Assembly: GCA_015233705.1 (NCBI GenBank) | Contig: JADFXE010000032.1 | Location: forward strand, 4,186-12,712 | Direction of reading: 5' to 3' | Source of the DNA: Candidatus Omnitrophota bacterium | GTDB taxonomy: Bacteria > Omnitrophota > Koll11 > Zapsychrales > Fredricksoniimonadaceae | DNA length: 8,527 nt | Shown: piece after piece, positions 1-4,968 of the stretch | Layout: each line of letters opens with the position of its first letter | Position numbering within the stretch: position 1 is the first letter of the stretch | The notes under the pieces: generated by a model | The model's database searches: none | Seen by the model: only the letters and a program-made list of their open reading frames with translations | Told to the model about the DNA's origin: nothing | Program-made: the position numbers and the translations under genes

Positions 1-1
1 T

Positions 2-349
2 CGCTTCAAGGGCGAATGGCTCCCCAATGCGGTGGGGAACGCCAAGAAGGAGAATGGCCCAGCAGGCAAGAATCTGGGGGTTACGTGGTTAGCAGGTTAT
101 CAGGAAGCGGTTAATAAAATGAACGAGATCGTCAATCCCGTCGGTGGTATCAACATGAGCGACGAGAACCTGATCATCAACATCAAAGTCGACGGCGCGG
201 GTATGCCGTTGCCGGCCAGGTTCCAGGATCCGGCCATGGCCACGATCCAGGGCTTGTCGCCGATCATTCGTGAGATCGCGCCGATCACGCCCGCAGCGGT
301 CCCGGCGTTGAGCGAGCTCTTGCAGCCGGCCGGAACTACGGCAGGATAA
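2..349 (+). CDS. C-terminal part of an unrecognised protein (5' end outside window)
   Basis: The reading frame is open from the left edge (frame starting at base 2) to a TAA at 347-349, giving about 115 residues of a longer protein. A GTG at 32 exists but the frame is open upstream of it, so it is unlikely to be the true start. I do not recognise the family. The visible part begins RFKGEWLPNAVGNAKKENG, has a moderately charged middle (NKMNEIVNP, SDENLIINIKVDG), and ends in a Pro/Ala-rich tail (APITPAAVPALSELLQP) with no obvious membrane segment. A strong intrinsic terminator starts 25 bases after the stop, supporting this as a real gene end and as the end of its transcription unit. Function unknown. 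Confidence 0.6.
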   Translation, partial: RFKGEWLPNAVGNAKKENGPAGKNLGVTWLAGYQEAVNKMNEIVNPVGGINMSDENLIINIKVDGAGMPLPARFQDPAMATIQGLSPIIREIAPITPAAVPALSELLQPAGTTAG

Positions 350-373
350 TAAGAAGTTCACTTTGTAAAATCC

Positions 374-407
374 AAAGCCCGGGCTACAAACCCGGGCTTT
401 GTTGTTT
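374..407 (+). terminator. Rho-independent terminator of the left-edge gene
   Basis: A perfect 10-bp stem (AAAGCCCGGG at 374-383 with CCCGGGCTTT at 391-400) closes a 7-base loop and is followed by a T-rich GTTGTTT tract (401-407). It lies 25 bases after the stop at 349. The A-rich upstream side could give some termination on the minus strand too, but no minus-strand gene converges here. Confidence 0.88.
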
Positions 408-411
408 AACC

Positions 412-436
412 CGGATTTTGCAGTAGGCAAAATCCG
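412..436. repeat. Hairpin 1 of the mosaic (10-bp perfect stem)
   Basis: CGGATTTTGC (412-421) pairs perfectly with GCAAAATCCG (427-436) around an AGTAG loop. It begins only five bases after the T-tract of the preceding terminator and is not itself followed by a T-run, so it is not a second terminator. Confidence 0.8.
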
Positions 437-445
437 CCCGAAGGG

Positions 446-475
446 CCGACATTCGCAACATACTGCGAATGTCGG
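446..475. repeat. Hairpin 2 of the mosaic (12-bp perfect stem)
   Basis: CCGACATTCGCA (446-457) pairs perfectly with TGCGAATGTCGG (464-475) around the six-base loop ACATAC. Its right arm runs into the GGGGTTACCCC joint. Read on the minus strand, its loop side contains GCAGTA, a word also present at the loop of hairpin 1 on the plus strand. Confidence 0.8.
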
Positions 476-482
476 GGTTACC

Positions 483-499
483 CCACGCCTTCGGCGTGG
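483..499. repeat. Hairpin 3 of the mosaic (7-bp GC-rich stem)
   Basis: CCACGCC (483-489) pairs with GGCGTGG (493-499) around the three-base loop TTC. It is short and GC-rich, like the cores of REP-type palindromes. No T-tract follows. Confidence 0.7.
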
Positions 500-506
500 C
501 CGGAGG

Positions 507-569
507 CAAATTTTGCATTTCCATCTTCCTCAAATTATCGATGGGAAAAGATATGGAATGCAAAATTTG
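507..569. repeat. Hairpin 4 of the mosaic (long AT-rich stem)
   Basis: CAAATTTTGCATT (507-519) pairs with AATGCAAAATTTG (557-569) over 13 bp. The stem continues after one bulged T (520) with CCAT (521-524) against ATGG (553-556), then a weaker apical part up to an AT-rich loop around 530-542. The GGGTTTAA linker follows directly. Confidence 0.75.
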
Positions 570-580
570 GGTTTAATGAA

Positions 581-630
581 GCCCAACTTATGGAGCCAGC
601 GCTTAGGCGGTGGCGACATAAGTTGTTGGC
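581..630. repeat. Hairpin 5 of the mosaic (long stem with tandem G-A and G-G mismatches)
   Basis: GCC (581-583) pairs with GGC (628-630), and CAACTTATG (584-592) pairs with CATAAGTTG (617-625), leaving TT (626-627) bulged. Tandem GA/GA mismatches follow (593-594 against 615-616). Then come GCCA/TGGC (595-598 with 611-614), a G-G mismatch (599/610), and CGC/GCG (600-602 with 607-609) closing the TTAG loop (603-606). The near-symmetric defects and the extrahelical TT are notable: folded single-strand recombination sites and structured RNAs both show such features. Confidence 0.78.
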
Positions 631-637
631 CGAATTA

Positions 638-657
638 ACCCCGCACGCAGGCGGGGT
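638..657. repeat. Hairpin 6 of the mosaic (7-bp GC-rich stem)
   Basis: ACCCCGC (638-644) pairs with GCGGGGT (651-657) around ACGCAG. It overlaps the AATTAACCCC linker. No T-tract follows, so it is unlikely to be an intrinsic terminator. Confidence 0.65.
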
Positions 658-697
658 CATGATAGCGCCCCGACACGGAAGTTACGTCGGAGCTTCG

Positions 698-726
698 TTG
701 ACAGCCGCGCTGTCACGGGTTACTAT
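698..726 (+). promoter_or_regulatory. Candidate sigma-70-type promoter with an operator-like palindrome
   Basis: A perfect -35 box TTGACA (698-703) is followed after 17 bases by TACTAT (721-726), a 4/6 match to TATAAT. The -35 box lies inside a perfect inverted repeat, TGACAGC-CGC-GCTGTCA (699-715), which could be a repressor site or just another hairpin of this spacer. Transcription would start near 733 and reach the T-tract at 798-802. Confidence 0.4.
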
Positions 727-766
727 AAGTCATTTCCAAAGGCCATGACCTACAGCTTCTCGCCTC

Positions 767-803
767 GAGAGGTACCCAGCCTCTTTCGGGTTTGGGCTTT
801 TTC
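767..803 (+). terminator. Possible terminator/attenuator with two competing stems
   Basis: GAGAGG (767-772) can pair with CCTCTT (780-785) around a 7-base loop. Alternatively CCCA (775-778) can pair with TGGG (793-796), or AGCC (778-781) with GGCT (795-798), directly before TTTTT (798-802). The two arrangements exclude each other, as in attenuators. Stems are short and the call is tentative. Together with the promoter at 698-726 this would delimit an RNA of roughly 70 nt or a leader. Confidence 0.3.
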
Positions 804-841
804 ATTAGTGTGCCGGGCCAGATGTGTTTTAAAATAAATCC

Positions 842-870
842 TTGGGAAACCGTCCTCTCGCTTATATAAT
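842..870 (+). promoter_or_regulatory. Promoter of the sugar/GT/methyltransferase operon
   Basis: TTGGGA (842-847; 4/6 match to TTGACA), then a 17-base spacer, then a perfect TATAAT (865-870). Transcription would start near 877, giving a leader of about 20 bases that carries the AAGGAGG ribosome-binding site at 885-891. Position, spacing and the short leader all fit a housekeeping promoter for the gene at 897. Confidence 0.75.
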
Positions 871-896
871 AAAAAATCTTAAATAAGGAGGTTTTC

Positions 897-1913
897 GTGA
901 TTTCAGTAGGTGTGATCGGTTGCGGGCATTGGGGGCCCAACCATATCCGTGTCTTTTCCCAGCTGGCGAATTCCAAATGCACTATGGCTGCTGATCTGGA
1001 TGAGGGGCGGCTTAAGGCCGTGAAGGCCCTGTATCCCTGGGTCGAGACCACGACCAAATATCAGGATATCCTTGTGAGCAAGGCAGTCGACGCTGTTTGT
1101 ATCGCAGCGCCCACTAAACATCACTTCGCGATCGCCAAAGAGGCGCTGGAGAACGGCAAGCATGTCCTGTGCGAGAAGCCGCTGGCCATGACGCCGGAAG
1201 AGTGTGCCGAGCTCGGCGCGCTGGCCAAGAAAAAGGGCCTGATCCTTATGGTCGGGCACGTCTTTATCTTCAACGCCGGCATTGCCTGGGTCAAGGAATA
1301 CATTGCCTCCGGCGCGATGGGCAAGGTTTATTATGCCCATTCGGAGCGCACTAACCTGGGGCCGTTCCGTTATGACGTGAACGCCCTCTGGGACCTGGCA
1401 CCGCATGATATCGCGATCTTTGATCACCTCCTGGGCGGCGGGGCGCAATCAGCTTCGGCGCGCGGGCTCAAGTGCCTGGGCAACAAATTGGAAGACCTGG
1501 CCTTTGCCACGCTTGATTATCCCGGCGGGAAGATGGTGAGCGTTCATGTGAGCTGGGCGGATCCGCGCAAGGTCCGGCAGATCACGATCGTCGGCGAGAA
1601 ACAGATGATCGTGTGGGACGACTTGGACCCGATGGGGGTCGTCAAGGTTTACGACAAACACGTGGAGCGGACCACGAAATTTTATGAGACCTACGGCGAG
1701 TTCCAGCTTCTGTCGCGCGAAGGGGCGATCACGATCCCCAAGATCAGCGCGCAGGAGCCTTTGAAGGCCCAGGGTCAGTATTTTGTGGACTGCGTCGAGA
1801 ACAAGCGTCATCCGGCGCTGGCAGACGCGGACAAGGGCGCCGCGGTCGTCAAGGCCCTGGCCGCGATCCAGAAGTCCATGGACCAACAGGGAACGCTAGT
1901 TAACATAACATAA
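897..1913 (+). CDS. Gfo/Idh/MocA-family sugar-nucleotide dehydrogenase (WbpB/WlbA-like)
   Basis: A 338-residue NAD(P)-dependent oxidoreductase. The N-terminal Rossmann domain starts at once with GVIGCGHWG (GxGxxG at residues 8-13). The family's EKP motif is E93-K94-P95, with K94 the expected catalytic lysine. The C-terminal alpha/beta domain carries DLAPHDI (166-172), supplying the conserved catalytic-site histidine H170. Overall the pattern (R158, LWDLAPHD) matches UDP-N-acetylhexosamine(uronate) 3-dehydrogenases that make the 3-keto sugar for later amination. Substrate specificity is inferred from this and from the acetyltransferase that follows. The start is GTG at 897, chosen because AAGGAGG (885-891) ends five bases upstream and the Rossmann fold begins at residue 2. 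The protein is soluble and of normal family length. It is the first gene after the promoter at 842-870. Confidence 0.88.
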   Translation: MISVGVIGCGHWGPNHIRVFSQLANSKCTMAADLDEGRLKAVKALYPWVETTTKYQDILVSKAVDAVCIAAPTKHHFAIAKEALENGKHVLCEKPLAMTPEECAELGALAKKKGLILMVGHVFIFNAGIAWVKEYIASGAMGKVYYAHSERTNLGPFRYDVNALWDLAPHDIAIFDHLLGGGAQSASARGLKCLGNKLEDLAFATLDYPGGKMVSVHVSWADPRKVRQITIVGEKQMIVWDDLDPMGVVKVYDKHVERTTKFYETYGEFQLLSREGAITIPKISAQEPLKAQGQYFVDCVENKRHPALADADKGAAVVKALAAIQKSMDQQGTLVNIT

Positions 1914-1932
1914 AACAGTCAACTGTTTTTTT
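1912..1932 (+). terminator. Terminator-like AT-rich hairpin between two operon genes
   Basis: AAAACAG (1912-1918) pairs with CTGTTTT (1923-1929) around TCAA, and the T-run continues to 1932 (seven Ts from 1926). As duplex DNA it is an 8-bp dyad with a 2-base centre. It overlaps the stop codon of the dehydrogenase and ends six bases before the next ATG. The stem has only three G-C pairs, so termination is probably partial: it could lower downstream transcription or act as an operator. Confidence 0.5.
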
Positions 1933-1938
1933 CGTACC

Positions 1939-2490
1939 ATGAATTATTTCAAACATGATACAGCGCTTGTTGCCACTGGTGCCCGCATCGGCGAAGGAAC
2001 GCGGGTCTGGGCCTTTGTCAATATTCAGGACGGCGTTGTGATCGGCAGGAACGGCAATATCTGCGATTGCTGTTTTGTCGAGAAGAACGTCGTGATCGGC
2101 GACAATGTGACGGTCAAGAACGGCGTCTCGGTCTTTGAAGGCGTCACGCTGGAGGATGATGTCTTCGTCGGGCCTAACGCGACGTTCATCAACGACCGCC
2201 ATCCGCGCAGCCGCCGCGCAGACTGGAAGATGGAAAAGACATTGGTTCGCAAAGGCGCCGCGATCGGCGCGAACGCGACGGTCATGTGTGGGATTACGAT
2301 CGGTGCCTTTGCCGTGATCGGGGCCGGCGCCGTTGTTTTGAAAGATGTTCCGGCGCACGCGATGGTGGTCGGCAATCCTGCCCGTCAGGTCGGCTGGGTC
2401 AGCCACGACGGCGAGCGCCTGAACGGGAAACTCGAAAGCCCCTCTGGCGCGGCATACCGCAAGACTGGCAATGGTCTTGAGCGTATCTAA
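1939..2490 (+). CDS. Left-handed beta-helix sugar N-acetyltransferase (WbpD/WlbB/QdtC-like)
   Basis: A 183-residue acyltransferase of the hexapeptide-repeat (left-handed beta-helix) superfamily, expected to act as a trimer and transfer acetyl from acetyl-CoA to the 3-amino group of a nucleotide sugar. Repeats run from about residue 12 to 150 (IGEGTRVWAF, VIGRNGNI, VIGDNVTVKNGVSVFEGVTL, AIGANATVMCGITIGAF, VIGAGAVVLKDVPAHAMVVG) and end in GNPARQVGWV. The loop FINDRHPRS (83-91) corresponds to the active-site region with the conserved Asn (N85) in this family. That loop looks closer to FdtC/QdtC-type enzymes than to WbpD, so the exact sugar is open. The cysteine pair that often follows GWV is absent (SHDGERL). 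No Shine-Dalgarno site precedes ATG 1939, but the family N-terminus matches this start. Confidence 0.85.
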   Translation: MNYFKHDTALVATGARIGEGTRVWAFVNIQDGVVIGRNGNICDCCFVEKNVVIGDNVTVKNGVSVFEGVTLEDDVFVGPNATFINDRHPRSRRADWKMEKTLVRKGAAIGANATVMCGITIGAFAVIGAGAVVLKDVPAHAMVVGNPARQVGWVSHDGERLNGKLESPSGAAYRKTGNGLERI

Positions 2491-2500
2491 GGAATTTTGA

Positions 2501-3232
2501 ATGTCAAAGATCCTCGTGGTCCCTCCGGCGTACAATGAGAACGTGAAGCTGAAGCATGCGATCGAGCGTTTTCTCAAGAGCCCGCTGGCCGGCAAGGTCG
2601 ATTACCTGATCGTGGACGACTGTTCGACTGACGGCACGACCGAGATGATCAAAAGTTTTGCTGACCGCGGCGTCAGGACGGTCCGGCACGAGACCAGAAG
2701 CGGCGTGGGCGCGGCCATTCGCACCGCGATCAAATATGCTCGCGCCAACGGGTATGAAGTCATTGTTATCATGGCCGGGAACGACAAGGATAATCCCGAC
2801 GAGATCCCGGCGCTGCTTCAGCCTGTCCTCAAGGACGGCTGCGAGTTTGTTCAGGGTTCGCGCTACAAGGGCAAGGTGGGTACGGGCGGCGACATGCCCT
2901 TTTATCGGAAGATCGCGACCCGGTTGCATCCGTTGCTCATGAGTCTTTTTACCGGCCGGCGCGTGACGGACAGCACCAATGGTTTTCGGGCGATGCGGCT
3001 GTCTCTGTTTGATGATGAGCGTATCAATCTTGACCAGCCGTGGCTCGACACCTACGAGCTTGAGCCGTACATCATGTTCAAGGCGCTGCGGCTCGGACAC
3101 AAGTGTACCGAGGTCTTTGTGACCAAGATCTATCCGCCGAAGAAGCTTGGTTACACCAAAATGCAGCCCTTCGTCGGGTGGTGGAGCATTCTAAAGCCGA
3201 TTTTTTATTTGGGCCTGGGGATCAAGAAGTAA
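2501..3232 (+). CDS. Family 2 glycosyltransferase, polyprenyl-phosphate sugar transferase type
   Basis: A 243-residue GT-A glycosyltransferase. Motifs in order: PAYNE (9-13), the nucleotide-binding VDDCSTDGT (38-46), the acidic metal/sugar site AGNDKDNPDEIP (92-103, in place of the usual DADLQDPPE-like segment), QGSRY (118-122) and TDSTNGFRAMR. The tail LGYTKMQPFVGWWSILKPIFYLGLGIKK has one hydrophobic stretch too short to be a clear transmembrane helix, so a peripheral membrane location is likely. These features fit enzymes of the dolichyl/polyprenyl-phosphate mannose synthase group, which move a sugar from a nucleotide donor to a lipid carrier. Acceptor and donor are not determinable here. 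TAAGGA (2488-2493) overlaps the previous stop and ends seven bases before ATG, suggesting translational coupling to the acetyltransferase. Confidence 0.88.
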   Translation: MSKILVVPPAYNENVKLKHAIERFLKSPLAGKVDYLIVDDCSTDGTTEMIKSFADRGVRTVRHETRSGVGAAIRTAIKYARANGYEVIVIMAGNDKDNPDEIPALLQPVLKDGCEFVQGSRYKGKVGTGGDMPFYRKIATRLHPLLMSLFTGRRVTDSTNGFRAMRLSLFDDERINLDQPWLDTYELEPYIMFKALRLGHKCTEVFVTKIYPPKKLGYTKMQPFVGWWSILKPIFYLGLGIKK

Positions 3233-3262
3233 CTTTAGAACAAGCACGGAGCGCAAGACACT

Positions 3263-3997
3263 ATGAAAATTTACGGCAAGAATCCGGTTTTGGAACGCCT
3301 GAAGTCCAATCCGCAGAGCATCAAACGCATTTTTGTGCAGGCGGGGCATCCTGAGCACAGCTATATTGCAGGCAAGGCCAAGAAGCACGGCATCCCGGTC
3401 CTGGTGAGCCACGCCCAGCATCTGATGAAGCTCGGCAAGAGCGCCAACACCCAGGGCCTGATCATGGACGTCGAGGAGTTCACGTATTTTAATTACGAGG
3501 AACTTTTGGATGTCGCGCTCCAGGAGAAGCTTACGCTCGTTTTTCTCGACGGCCTGACCGATCCGCAGAATTTCGGCGGCATCTTAAGGACGGCCGGCAG
3601 CCTCGGGGGGCTTGCCATTGTCATCCCGACGCATGATTCGGTCCAGGTGACGGACACGGTGCTGCGCGTTGCCTGCGGCGGCGAGAATTTCGTCAAGGTC
3701 GCGCGGGTCAATAATCTCGGACAGGCGATCCAGAAGGCCAAGGACCGTGATTTCACCATCGCCGGCAGCGTGGTCAAGGACGGCGAAAGTATTTATGATG
3801 TTCAATTGCCTTTTCCGCTCGGCGTGGTCATCGGCTCGGAGGATAAGGGCGTTCGCGACGTGATCCAACAGCGGCTGGATATCAAAATAACCATACCCAT
3901 GGCGCAGCCCAGGATGTCCCTGAACGCGGCGCACGCAACCACGGTGTTCTGTTATGAGATCAACAAGCAAAGAAAAGCGTTCGATAAAAAAGCCTGA
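3263..3997 (+). CDS. rlmB: TrmH/SpoU-family RNA 2'-O-methyltransferase, RlmB-type
   Basis: A 244-residue SPOUT methyltransferase that would use S-adenosylmethionine to methylate a ribose 2'-OH; RlmB acts on 23S rRNA G2251. The N-terminal substrate-binding domain (IYGKNPVLERL through TQGLIMDV, residues 3-70) is typical of RlmB. The catalytic trefoil-knot domain has motif 1 DGLTDPQNFGGILRTA (96-111; N103, R109), motif 2 VVIGSEDKGV (188-197; E193) and motif 3 IPMAQPRMSLNAAHA (211-225; S219-L220-N221). Motifs 2 and 3 differ from the common GSEGxG and SLNVSVA forms, so the exact target base is less certain than the family. A GGAG at 3248-3251 lies 11 bases before ATG, a rather long spacing. It is a housekeeping gene in an otherwise sugar-related run; its last 44 bases overlap the next gene in another frame. 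Confidence 0.85.
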   Translation: MKIYGKNPVLERLKSNPQSIKRIFVQAGHPEHSYIAGKAKKHGIPVLVSHAQHLMKLGKSANTQGLIMDVEEFTYFNYEELLDVALQEKLTLVFLDGLTDPQNFGGILRTAGSLGGLAIVIPTHDSVQVTDTVLRVACGGENFVKVARVNNLGQAIQKAKDRDFTIAGSVVKDGESIYDVQLPFPLGVVIGSEDKGVRDVIQQRLDIKITIPMAQPRMSLNAAHATTVFCYEINKQRKAFDKKA

Positions 3998-4565
3998 TAT
4001 CGCGGCCCTGGATTTCTTCGCCGAGGCCGGGCTCCTCAAGCGCGTCAAGCGCAGCGGCTGGTGGGTCGCCGGCATCGAGGAGCCGGAGAGTGTGGCCGAC
4101 CATTGTTTCCGCTGTGCGGTCATCGGCTTTTACATGGCCCACGAGGAAGGGGCTGATCCTTACCGCGTCCTGGCCATGACGCTTTTTAACGACATTCACG
4201 AGGCGCGCATCAATGACCTGCACAAGATGGGCCATTACTACATTGATTTCAAGGCCGCCGAGAAAAAGGTGTTCAAGGACCAGGTCGCGCTGTTGAACGC
4301 CCGTGTCCGCTCGGCGCTGGAAGATATTCGCGGCGATTACGACACACAAAAGACGCCGGAAGCCCTGATCGCCCGCGACGCCGATATTTTGGAATGTCTT
4401 GTTCAGGCGAGGGAATACATGGATCACGGCCACAAGGTCGCGGTCAAGTTTCTGCGCCGAGCGCCGGGCTTCCTTAAAACCAAGACCGCGCAGAGGCTCT
4501 GGAAGGCGCTGCAGAAGTGGGATTCGACTGTCTGGTGGGAGAATGTGGTCAAGTTTGAGAGATGA
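3954..4565 (+). CDS. HD-domain phosphohydrolase (YfbR/HDDC2-like) with ND in place of HD
   Basis: A 203-residue soluble protein matching the HD-superfamily group that includes the 5'-deoxynucleotidase YfbR and HDDC2: ALDFFAEAGLLKRVKRSGW (18-36), EPESVADHCFR (43-53; H50), LFNDIHEARINDLH (77-90) and RDADILECLVQA (141-152; D144). In these enzymes H...HD...D ligate the catalytic divalent metal. Here the dyad reads N79-D80 (codons AAC GAC), while H50, D80 and D144 remain. A second histidine, H82, lies just beyond. Nucleotide monophosphate hydrolysis is therefore plausible but not assured. The only ATG upstream of the conserved region is 3954, which overlaps the methyltransferase gene by 44 bases and has no clear Shine-Dalgarno site, so coupling to the upstream gene is likely. 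Confidence 0.78.
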   Translation: MRSTSKEKRSIKKPDIAALDFFAEAGLLKRVKRSGWWVAGIEEPESVADHCFRCAVIGFYMAHEEGADPYRVLAMTLFNDIHEARINDLHKMGHYYIDFKAAEKKVFKDQVALLNARVRSALEDIRGDYDTQKTPEALIARDADILECLVQAREYMDHGHKVAVKFLRRAPGFLKTKTAQRLWKALQKWDSTVWWENVVKFER

Positions 4566-4648
4566 GCGTGGCGGCAGGAATGCTGACGGGGCACGCGCTG
4601 TTCGAGGGAATCAAAAAAGAGGTTGAAGTCGCGCGGGCTAAATATTAG
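4562..4648 (+). CDS. Possible 28-codon small ORF after the HD gene
   Basis: ATGA overlap: the ATG at 4562 shares bases with the TGA of the HD gene (4563-4565), and the frame runs to TAG at 4646-4648. It encodes MSVAAGMLTGHALFEGIKKE followed by VEVARAKY, with a helix-prone amphipathic second half. I do not recognise it. The four-base overlap is typical of translationally coupled genes. However, its 3' half coincides with a good promoter candidate (4623-4651), so it may simply be open by chance or be a remnant. Confidence 0.25.
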   Translation: MSVAAGMLTGHALFEGIKKEVEVARAKY

Positions 4649-4657
4649 AATCCTAAT
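4623..4657 (+). promoter_or_regulatory. Candidate internal promoter for the signalling genes, with dyad
   Basis: TTGAAG (4623-4628; 4/6 match) and TAGAAT (4646-4651; 5/6 match) are separated by exactly 17 bases. Transcription would start near 4658, about 20 bases before ATG 4679, leaving the purine-rich AGGGGG (4663-4668) in the leader. A small dyad ATTAG-AATC-CTAAT (4644-4657) covers the -10 box and could be a repressor site. This would let the membrane protein, kinase and Hpt genes be expressed apart from the sugar genes. Confidence 0.5.
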
Positions 4658-4678
4658 GCGTCAGGGGGCAAGAGAGAT

Positions 4679-4966
4679 ATGAAGAGGATCGGTATCGCTG
4701 CCAGCAGGATCGCTAAAGACAATCTGTGGAAATATAATGCGTTTGTCATCGGGTTGTCCTTTCTTCTGTCGCTGTTAGTTTTCTTCCTGTGCGGGCTATC
4801 GCTGCTCTTGGCCTTTGCGCTCATGTCGCTGATCACCAAGGGTTTCATGGTCTTTGAGCCGGGGGCGGGCCTGTCGGCTTCGTTCACGGCCTGCATGATT
4901 GTCCTGGCGATTGTCGTCGGACTTCTGAATTTTGTGGTCATTCTAACCAACATCAAGTTGAAATAA
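4679..4966 (+). CDS. Small two-helix inner-membrane protein of unknown function
   Basis: A 95-residue protein with a short basic N-terminus (MKRIGIAASRIAKDNLWKYN), a long hydrophobic segment at about 21-52, a loop containing KGFMVFEPGAG (54-64), a second helix at about 66-90, and a short KLK tail. By the positive-inside rule both ends are probably cytoplasmic with the loop outside. I do not recognise a family. The stop (4964-4966) lies two bases before the ATG of the hybrid kinase. That tight linkage suggests a partner or membrane anchor for the kinase, which has no membrane helix of its own; this is inference. AGGGGG at 4663-4668 (10-base spacing) is the likely ribosome-binding site, with AGAGAG closer in. 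Confidence 0.7.
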   Translation: MKRIGIAASRIAKDNLWKYNAFVIGLSFLLSLLVFFLCGLSLLLAFALMSLITKGFMVFEPGAGLSASFTACMIVLAIVVGLLNFVVILTNIKLK

Positions 4967-4968
4967 AT

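Larger units (their letters stand above)
403..657. repeat. Non-coding mosaic of consecutive stem-loops
   Basis: This stretch holds no credible gene. It is built almost entirely of inverted repeats: 412-436, 446-475, 483-499, 507-569, 581-630 and 638-657. Short GC-rich linkers that resemble one another in both orientations join them: TTTAACCC (404-412), GGGGTTACCCC (474-484), GGGTTTAA (569-576) and AATTAACCCC (633-642). Smaller competing stems (GCCC-GAA-GGGC at 436-446, GGGG-TTA-CCCC at 474-484) lie at the joints. Hairpins at 412-436 and 507-569 share the TTTTGC/GCAAAA core, so they may be related. The pattern resembles composite REP/BIME-like intergenic repeats or nested small non-autonomous elements. 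It could also be a structured RNA. No flanking target duplication, integrase or transposase is visible. Confidence 0.7.

Noticed and set aside
399..638. 79-codon + strand ORF
   Set aside because: It runs through the terminator and the inverted-repeat mosaic, has no ribosome-binding site, and its composition follows the hairpins. It is open by chance.
412..657. CRISPR array
   Set aside because: The units are inverted, not direct, repeats, differ in length and sequence, and have no regular spacers. No cas genes are present.
650..896. tRNA or known riboswitch in the spacer
   Set aside because: No cloverleaf with a T-loop GTTCRANNC and CCA-side stem could be laid out, and no known riboswitch core that I could recall fits.
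713..1057. 114-codon minus-strand ORF over the promoter region
   Set aside because: It covers the promoter and the first part of the dehydrogenase. It has no family features and no ribosome-binding site that I can see.
1900..2595. 231-codon minus-strand ORF opposite the acetyltransferase
   Set aside because: It is antisense to clear hexapeptide repeats. The apparent Asp/Ala/Val periodicity is the reverse of those repeats, not a real repeat protein.
3954..3997. Frameshift fusing the methyltransferase and HD genes
   Set aside because: Both proteins are complete at normal family lengths. The 44-base overlap is in a different frame and is better read as ordinary gene overlap.
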